Shown: positions 57,419-64,000 of the stretch, piece by piece
How the letters are laid out: every line of letters starts with the position of its first letter
Numbering within the stretch: the stretch's first letter is position 1
NCBI GenBank assembly: GCA_000320605.2
Contig: KB445792.1
Location: 501,581-565,580, forward strand
DNA: 64,000 nt
Origin: Gelatoporia subvermispora B
Taxonomy: Eukaryota; Basidiomycota; Agaricomycetes; Polyporales; Gelatoporiaceae
Reading direction: 5' to 3'
The notes under the pieces: model-generated
Databases searched by the model: none
What the model was told of the DNA's origin: nothing
Seen by the model: the letters and a program-made list of their open reading frames with translations, nothing else
Position numbers and translations under genes: made by a program

Positions 57419-59034
57419 ATGGCAGTATCAGATTCAGTCTCCCTGTTTGCCGAGGGCACGTTTTGCGAGCAGGTGCGATACACCGAGTGAAAGTTGTCTC
57501 GAAGTGCTAATCGCGTGTACGTCAGGTTCACGAGCTCGTCGACTACCTCGCTCGCAGCGTCCCGGAGGAGGAGCGCACTGAGTTCGTGCAGTCCTTCGAT
57601 GCGATCGTATCAACTCCGGAGGGTGGCAAGCCCATTGAAGAGGATGAGGAGCGACGGAGGGCTACAGTGACCAAGGTCGTTCACGAGACCAAGAGGCTAC
57701 GAGAGGGCTCCGAGAAAGGTACGCCACGCCGCATGTATACATCTGCAACGTACCTTAACAGTACCCTACAGAGACCGAGGGATACTTCAACCTGCTCTTT
57801 TCACACCTCCTTACTCAATTCTCGTCTGATTCTGCCGAAGTGAAAGAGCACGTTGCTGTTCTGCTGCCCACCATCATCTCTCTCCCGGAAGCGCCTTCCT
57901 CAAAATACCGCATGTACGAGCCCATAACATTGTCTCCCGCAGAAGAAAATTAACGGGGAGAAATCTGCAGCTTGTCAAACCTCTTCAATGCCATTCCCCG
58001 TCGTTCGAACTTGCGTCTTCCCGTTTACAAAACCCTCCTGGAGCTCGCCGCCGCCAATGACGATCTTGAGCGACTGGGCCTCTCGAGAACAGAGGTAGAA
58101 AAATGGTTGGAGGAATGGGAGATCTCTACCGAGGGGAAGAGCGAATTCCTGAAGGCCATTGCAGATGCTTACGCACAGTGCGGCGATTCGTGAGTGTCAA
58201 CGATCTTCTTAAGAAGAATGGAATTAGCTTCTAACCAAACCCTCTCCCCTTCTAAGTAGTACTTCCTTCGAGTACTCACTCGCACATGTTCGTTCGCTCC
58301 CCTCATCCACGTCACACGAAGCTGCCGTCGAAGCGATCGCCACCGCCCTCCGCCTCCCCACTTTCTTCGACTTCGATCCCCTCTTCCGCCTCGACGCTGT
58401 CGTCGCCGCGAAAGATCACGAGCTCTTCTCTCTGCTGCAGATTTTCCTCAACGAGGGTCTCCCGCAATTCAAGGCATGGGAAGAGAGCCATGCCGATGCT
58501 TTCTCCAAGTACTGTCAGTTTCCGTCTGTCTGCTTCCCGCGTTCACCATCACGGATGACTCACGTCTGCGTCTGTAGCATTGGACAAGGCGCAGTTGGAG
58601 CGCAAGATCAGGCTTCTTAGCCTCGCGACTCTCGGCTTCCAGAATGTCGGCCGTGATTTGCCTTACCCTGTGATCGCGGAGACACTACAGGTCGACGTCG
58701 CGGAGGTGGAGCGATGGGTGATTGACGGTAGGTCTTTATACACATGGGTTCATTGAATAACGTTGACATTCGTCCTTCAGTCATTCGTGCCGGACTGGTG
58801 TCTGGACGGCTCTCGCAGACCGCCCAGACTTTGCACGTCACGCGTGCGACTCCGCGTTCCTTCGAGCGCGAGCAGTGGGAGCTTCTCGAGAAGCGTCTGC
58901 AGGCGTGGAAGACGGGCTTAGCGGACGTGCTCGAGGTCGTTGCCGCGGCACGGAAAAAGAACGAGGGACCGCAAACGGGTTCCTCAAATGGTATCAGTGC
59001 ACCTGTCGCGGCCCCTCAGGCGACCGCCGCGTAG
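57419..59034 (+). CDS. translation initiation factor eIF3 subunit m (PCI domain)
   Basis: A PCI-domain component of the eIF3 complex, which assembles on the 40S ribosome at initiation. Exon 1 is 57419-57472 (MAVSDSVSLFAEGTFCEQ), joined in frame to exon 2 at 57526 (VHELVDYLARSVPEEERTEF). Helical repeats follow: LSNLFNAIPRRSNLRLPVYK, TEVEKWLEEWE and VEAIATALRLPTFFDFDPLF. The PCI winged-helix part is DKAQLERKIRLLSLATLGF, LPYPVIAETLQVDVAEVERW and VIRAGLVSGRLSQ. It ends with EREQWELLEKRLQAWKTGLA and an Ala/Pro tail. About seven introns, length near 430 residues, normal for the family. The start context is good (TCTAATGGCA). It was separated from the COP9 subunit CSN7 by the GLVSG..SQ region and the C-terminal WKTGL helix. 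Confidence 0.92.
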
Positions 59035-59783
59035 GCATTACTCGTGGACTGGCATATAACTACGTGGGCTGTGATTAGATAGTGTCGTAAACCAGGCTGC
59101 TTTACGCCGAATTCTGAGATCTGAGCGCTGTGTAGTGCGCCTGCCACGAATAAGTCTGGTGGCTGCTTTCCCCCCGAGTGTAAGTCGATTGGCAGCGCCT
59201 TTGTCCTCTTGACGTCCATGTCATCTGGCTTGTCGTCCACTTTCCGCGCCGCATTCTGACGTACCTATCAATGCAGCGTACGCAAAATACAACTCTTCGA
59301 TTTGATTTCATCGGAGTACAACTGGGTATATCGCGTCCGACGTGTTCGAGGCGACAGATTGCGACATTGAAGTGCCGTGACCACTGGCCAACCGGGGCAA
59401 CTACGCTGGATGCGTTCTCGTCGATCTCGCTATCTCTATTCCTGCATCCGTAATACCTTCTCTTGCTCAGGCCGGACTAAAAATACAGAGCGAGTCGGGT
59501 CCATGCAAGTCCCAGGGAGAGCTGTCGTCGCTTTGGCGAGGTAAAGCCGCTTTCTGCTTCCAGTGGAAGCACCTAGTGTGCTGGACACACGAAGTCTCCC
59601 ATGGCCATGGGAGCAGGCCCAGGGCGTACCTGAGCCGAACGTTCCCCAGCCCGGTGGCATATGCCGACGTAAGTCTGATAGTGTATTATACAGCCGTTGT
59701 GGACCATATGGCACTCCCAGTTATCTATAAATGCTCGGTGCCGGTATGTGAGCAGACGAGGCTCTCGGGTTTAGTCCTGCGCG
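59035..59783. other. promoter region of the sedolisin gene
   Basis: 749 bases with no coding texture. It contains the eIF3m 3' UTR, a short CCATGGCCATGG palindrome near 59599-59609, and a TATA box annotated separately. Confidence 0.5.
59725..59733 (+). promoter_or_regulatory. TATA box of the sedolisin gene
   Basis: CTATAAATG lies 51-59 bases before the sedolisin ATG, putting initiation near 59757 and giving a short leader. TATA elements of this quality often mark regulated, highly expressed secreted-protein genes. Confidence 0.6.
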
Positions 59784-62299
59784 ATGAGGTCCCTAGCGGT
59801 CTACCTAGCTGCTCTGGCGTTCGGGTCGGCAGTTCTTGCTGCGCCGAAGGGTTGTGCTCACAAGGTCAAGGAGACGGTCGTCCCCCCTCGTGGTTGGACG
59901 AAGGCGGCACCCGCACCCGCAGATCACACGATAGAACTCCGTATCGGCCTGCCGCAGCCCAACTTTGCCGAATTGGAGAGGCACTTGTACGAAGTCAGGT
60001 AAGCTAAGAGGCGTGTTTGGTATTTGGTGTTCCTCATGCTGCCGCAACTACAGCAATCCGTTTCATGAGCGCTATGGCGCTCATCTTACCAAGGAAGAAG
60101 TCGAAGCTCTCATTGCACCCCACCCAGAGAGCATCCAGGTCGTGGATGAGTGGCTTTTGTCTCATGGCCTCTCTCCGGAGGACTTGTCTCGCTCCCCGGC
60201 GCAAGATTGGGTGAAGATCGAGGTTCCTGTCAGACTGGCAGAGAAGATGCTTGACACTGTATGTGGTATTCCCCAACCTGCTGAGGTCCTACAAGACAGT
60301 ATCTCACTACTTTCAAATAGGAATACCATGTCTGGGTTCATGAAGCAAGTGGCGAGTCTTTGGTCCGCACGACCTCCTACAGCTTGCCTGAGAATCTTCA
60401 TGAGCACGTTGACCTCGTGCAACCTACAACCCTATTCTCTACATTCAAGAAGATGAGGAGTACAGCACGTTTTTCGAAGACAACTCCGCCGGTACCTGTG
60501 GCGAGCGCACCTCCGATCAGTGATCCTACGGCATCTGGAGGCAAGGTAGACGCGAGCTGCAACGAGACCATCACGATCACATGCCTGAAGCAACTGTACA
60601 ATGCCGTAGGCTTCACGCCGTCCAGTAAGAATGGGAACAAGATTGGTGTAACAGGTTACCTCGGACAATTTGCCAACCTCGCGGACTTCGAGCTGTTCAA
60701 CGAAGACCAACTTCCCGAGGCTGCGAATGCGACGTTTAATGTAGTCTCAGTCAATGGTAAACGAGCTATTCCTTTACATGAGGACTAGGCTTTATACATG
60801 CAACAGGTGGGCAGAATGACCAGGACCCAGACGATGCCGGTGACGAAGCTGACCTCGGTAAGACACGTACCCGCTCCTATCGGGGCAGAAATTGATTGAC
60901 ACCATATAAGATGTTCAATTTGCCTTCGGCTTGACATTCCCAACCCCGGCTACCTTCTTCACTACTGCGGGTAGCCCACCTTTCATTCCTGATGAACTAA
61001 CGACCTCAAATAGCAACGAGCCGTACACCGAGGTGAGAATCGTGGGTAAAACATGACACAGGACCGAGGTTGCTAAAGAAGATACAGTGGCTGGATTTCA
61101 TTCTCGAGGATCCCAACCCGCCCCAGACGATCTCGACCAGTTATGCCGACGACGAACAAACCGGTGAGCTAAGATCGATCCATAATTTACCGATCTCAAT
61201 TTAGCTGACCAGATTCGACACCTAGTCCCTGTGAGCTTTGCGCAGAGAGTTTGCAATGGCTTCGCACAGCTCGGTATGTTCCCAAGTAGACATTTCAGGG
61301 AGAGATTGCCTCAGATGACCACAATCAGGCGCACGGGGTGTCTCTTTGACCTTCAGCTCCGGTGATGGTGGTGTCGGTGATGGCGACCCCGACCCGGCTA
61401 CCCAGGAATGCATCAGTAATGATGGCCGCAACGTGACAAGATTCATCCCGTTGTTCCCCCCATCGTGTCCCTTGTAAGCCTCTCTGTATCATGTGTTGCA
61501 TTTGTCTCGTGGGCTGACTCGTATTATAGCGTGACTGCCGTGGGAGGGACCATCCATATTCCCGAGACTGCTGTCGACTTCTCTGGTGGCGGTTTCAGCA
61601 ATGTCGTATGTCTTTTGTGTCCTTGTCGACTATAGCATGAAGCTCATGTAAATCCAAAGTTCGCGCGTCCTGCCTACCAGGATATTCTCGTCCCCGAATT
61701 TCTATCCAAGCTCGCTCCGGGCACTTTTGAAGGTCTATTCAACCCGTGAGTGTTAGATCGTTCGAACGATCCCCTCGAATCTAATTGAGCATGTGACAGC
61801 AATGGACGGGTATGCGTCGTAGTTATGACTTCGAGAACGCTAGTATTAACGATGTCTCTCAGGCGATCCCAGATGTTGCAGCGCAGGCTGACTTATTCAA
61901 AGTCTTCATTGGCGGAGAGGCGTTCCTGATTGGTGGCACGTCTGCAGCTTCGCCCACCTTCGCAGGGATCGTCTCCCTCCTGAACGGTGCTCGTATCTCG
62001 AGCGGTTTGCCTCCTCTTGGTTTCCTGAACCCCCTTATCTACGCCATTGGCGCAATTGACCCGTCTGCATTCAATGACATTACCGTTGGTAACAACCCAG
62101 GCTGTGGTACCCAGGGGTTCAACGTAAGTGCAAGAGACCTATTTCAGAGGATTATGCTGAGTGGAAATTGCAGGCCACGAAGGGATGGGATGCCGTCACT
62201 GGCCTCGGGACACCGAACTTCGGCAGGCTGAAAGAGATCGTCACACTGGACTTCATTGGCTTAGAATTGAACATCGGCGGTACTTCAGTCACGCTGTAA
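59784..62299 (+). CDS. secreted sedolisin (S53 tripeptidyl-peptidase type)
   Basis: An acid serine-carboxyl peptidase secreted for protein degradation. It has a signal peptide ([19 protein letters not shown]) and a propeptide with [20 protein letters not shown]. The catalytic domain starts after the Thr/Pro-rich link ([15 protein letters not shown]). Catalytic Glu and Asp lie in DEADLDVQF, the oxyanion-site Asp in SSGDGG, and the nucleophile Ser in [13 protein letters not shown]. The calcium-site region is [29 protein letters not shown]. It ends NIGGTSVTL. More than ten short introns, all checked ones in frame; one exon near 61800 codes only a few residues (NGR). Predicted length about 560-570, normal for the family. 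Intact. Confidence 0.95.
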
Positions 62300-62413
62300 T
62301 GCGGAGATACGGTTCTACGGCAGTATTTATATGAAAGTGGATGGTATTGGTGGTGTAAGCTTGAATGATACTGAGTGCTGATACATATCGGAAGGGAAGG
62401 CCAAAATCGTGAT

Positions 62414-63609
62414 CTACTTGCGCATTCTCTTCTTGAAGCGCTCCATAACCTGAAAAGAATCAGCACATATCAGATGCCACAGACAGCACATACCATCTCA
62501 TCTGTCGCCATCTGCGGTCGGTCATGCCGAGGTCGATCATGATCTTCGGGTGGGAGACCCATTGCTTCTAGCTTTGCGTCCCGTATGATATCTGCATCTG
62601 ACCTCGTCTTCAAGTTGGGTCGATAGACTGCGCATACATCAGACTCATGAAACACAGAACGTCTGCGAAGAACATACACCGAGTGGCTGCGAGATGCGCC
62701 TCGTCGTCTGCTTGCTTCTTGCGCTCCTTGCGCTCCTCGATGAGACGCTTAGCCTTCTCCGTCTCCTCGATATTCTTTAATCGAGTACTTCAGAGCGGTC
62801 AGACACGTAGTGAGACACCCGGTAACGGACTTGGGACTCACTCCATGCCAAGGTCGACCTCTGGAATTGCTGTAAGCATTGAAAGACTGTTCGTGACGCT
62901 CCCCTCTTCTTTCTCCTTCTCACTATCCTGTCTCGGCTTGTACTTGTCTGCGATGCGGAACAGCTCCGCATACGGATCCAGGGGACCGTCGTCCTTCTCT
63001 GACTCGTTCTGCGCCCCTTGACGTAGCTTCATGTTCTCCTCAATGTATGCCATCCTGATGTGCGGCAGTTCAAGGCATCAGTGAGGAATGTAACAGACCT
63101 CAGGTAGAGTGAACCGACATATGTTTGTCAACATCTAGTGTATTCGTCTGCTGGGTGAAGTTGTTCGCTCGGACGACCCTTCGGGCTCTCGTTTCTGCGT
63201 CCTCTTCCTCTCTAATGCGTGAAAGCAACCGAGTTCAGGTAAGGTGTAGCTGAGAGATCTTGGGACGCACCCGTCGTCGTCGTCCAGAACCGCGCCTTTC
63301 CTCAGGCCGCCCTGGTCCTCCGGCTCTCCCTCTCGTGGCCTCTTCTTCCTCTTCTTCGCATCGCCTTTCGTCAATTTCTGCACGTCAATACCCTCTCGTG
63401 TACGCCGAAGCTTGCGTAACTCAATGAGATCTGAGAGGCTACGGGGATAAATCGTAAGCGAGTGTCCTCCTGAAGCGGAGGTGGATGTGCATAACCTACT
63501 CTAGCTTCGCATCTCCTTCCTGGACTTCCTCCTGCTCAGGCTGCTCCTCTTCAACCTCTAAGGACTTCTGGCGGAGGTTTGGAGGAGGGCGAGCACGTCT
63601 CTTGATCAT
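62414..63609 (-). CDS. Tls1/C9orf78-family protein (splicing, telomere silencing)
   Basis: A nuclear protein of the C9orf78/HCA59 family; the S. pombe member Tls1 acts in splicing of shelterin-related transcripts and at telomeres. The start MIKRRARPPPNLRQK is at 63609. Charged low-complexity segments with KKRKKRPREGEPE follow. Family hallmarks: MMAYIEENMKLRQG, then LTAIPEVDLGM followed by RLKNIEETEKAKRL, and ending VMERFKKRMRK before stop at 62414. Seven or so short introns. The length is about 280 residues, normal for the family. It converges tail-to-tail with the sedolisin gene with only about 110 bases between stops. Intact. Confidence 0.9.
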
Positions 63610-64000
63610 GACTTACCAGAACCTAGTGTGGGTCGAGTAAATGTGGTACAACAGGAAGAGCGATTTCGACGTCTCTGGCGCCGGACCTGCCAGTTTCGCC
63701 GCTGCTTCCGGATCTTCGATGAAACAATCGCACGGAGTGAATTGGACAACGAACAGGCAGCATGCATATTGCCATAACTTTACATCCAAGCCATGAAGAC
63801 TACAACTTTTTCTACATGATCGTGATCATACACATAGGCGTGCGTCCCACAAGAAGCCATGATTGTCCCCATTCCAGGCAGCGCCATTGTGCTGGCTCAG
63901 CACCTGTGCGCAATAATTAGTCTATAAGCTGCACAGCACCTCCAAGACGGTGGTCGTGTCCTCCTATACGACTCCAGGAACCGGTTCCGGAGTTTCTGAG
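63610..64000. other. right edge of window, no gene seen
   Basis: 391 bases upstream of the Tls1-family start. They hold its promoter. No other coding content can be supported before the window ends. Confidence 0.5.

Overview
The window is nuclear DNA from a filamentous basidiomycete, most likely an Agaricomycete. The reasons are: genes split by many 40-70 nt introns with GT..AG borders, GC-rich codon use, densely packed genes on both strands with short spacers, an intron-containing tRNA-Arg, and a set of typical mushroom genes (sedolisin, expanded-type P450, berberine-bridge-like oxidase, Zn2Cys6 factor). Nothing indicates a bacterial, viral or organellar origin.

Layout from left to right. 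0.8-3.4 kb: CorA/Mnr2-type magnesium transporter. 3.8-10.5 kb (minus): intact KDM5/Lid2-type histone demethylase with JmjN, ARID, three PHD fingers, JmjC and C5HC2 modules. 10.5-14.3 kb: gene-poor stretch holding tRNA-Arg(UCU). 14.3-15.2 kb: 14-3-3 protein. 16.8-17.3 kb: small two-helix membrane protein. 17.5-19.7 kb: ADGF/CECR1-type adenosine deaminase. 20.1-20.8 kb: unassigned protein. 21.1-24.1 kb: coiled-coil and disordered protein. 24.6-25.4 kb: COQ10. 25.4-28.1 kb: gap. 28.1-28.9 kb: CCHC zinc-knuckle protein (Gis2/Byr3 type). 30.3-32.5 kb: Aro8-like aminotransferase. 32.8-35.2 kb: Reb1/TTF1-like Myb protein. 35.6-39.1 kb: MLH3. 39.6-44.5 kb: accessory island with a wrecked cytochrome P450, a TATA-driven candidate small spliced gene, and a berberine-bridge-type FAD oxidase carrying an in-frame stop. 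45.6-48.6 kb: SEC18. 49.6-51.9 kb: UPF0652/DUF2009 protein with a B-box-like zinc site. 52.9-54.5 kb: Zn2Cys6 regulator with its DNA-binding domain at the C-terminus. 55.9-56.5 kb: single zinc-finger protein. 57.4-59.0 kb: eIF3 subunit m. 59.8-62.3 kb: secreted sedolisin. 62.4-63.6 kb: Tls1/C9orf78-family protein.

Most of the window is housekeeping: chromatin, ion transport, vesicle fusion, ubiquinone function, translation initiation, mismatch repair and splicing. It is not a biosynthetic cluster or a defence island. The most unusual part is 39.6-44.5 kb, where two oxidative-metabolism genes are decaying side by side around an unrecognised small transcription unit. I found no clear mobile element, CRISPR array or rRNA. 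Exon borders were worked out by hand from splice consensus and reading-frame continuity, so they are models.
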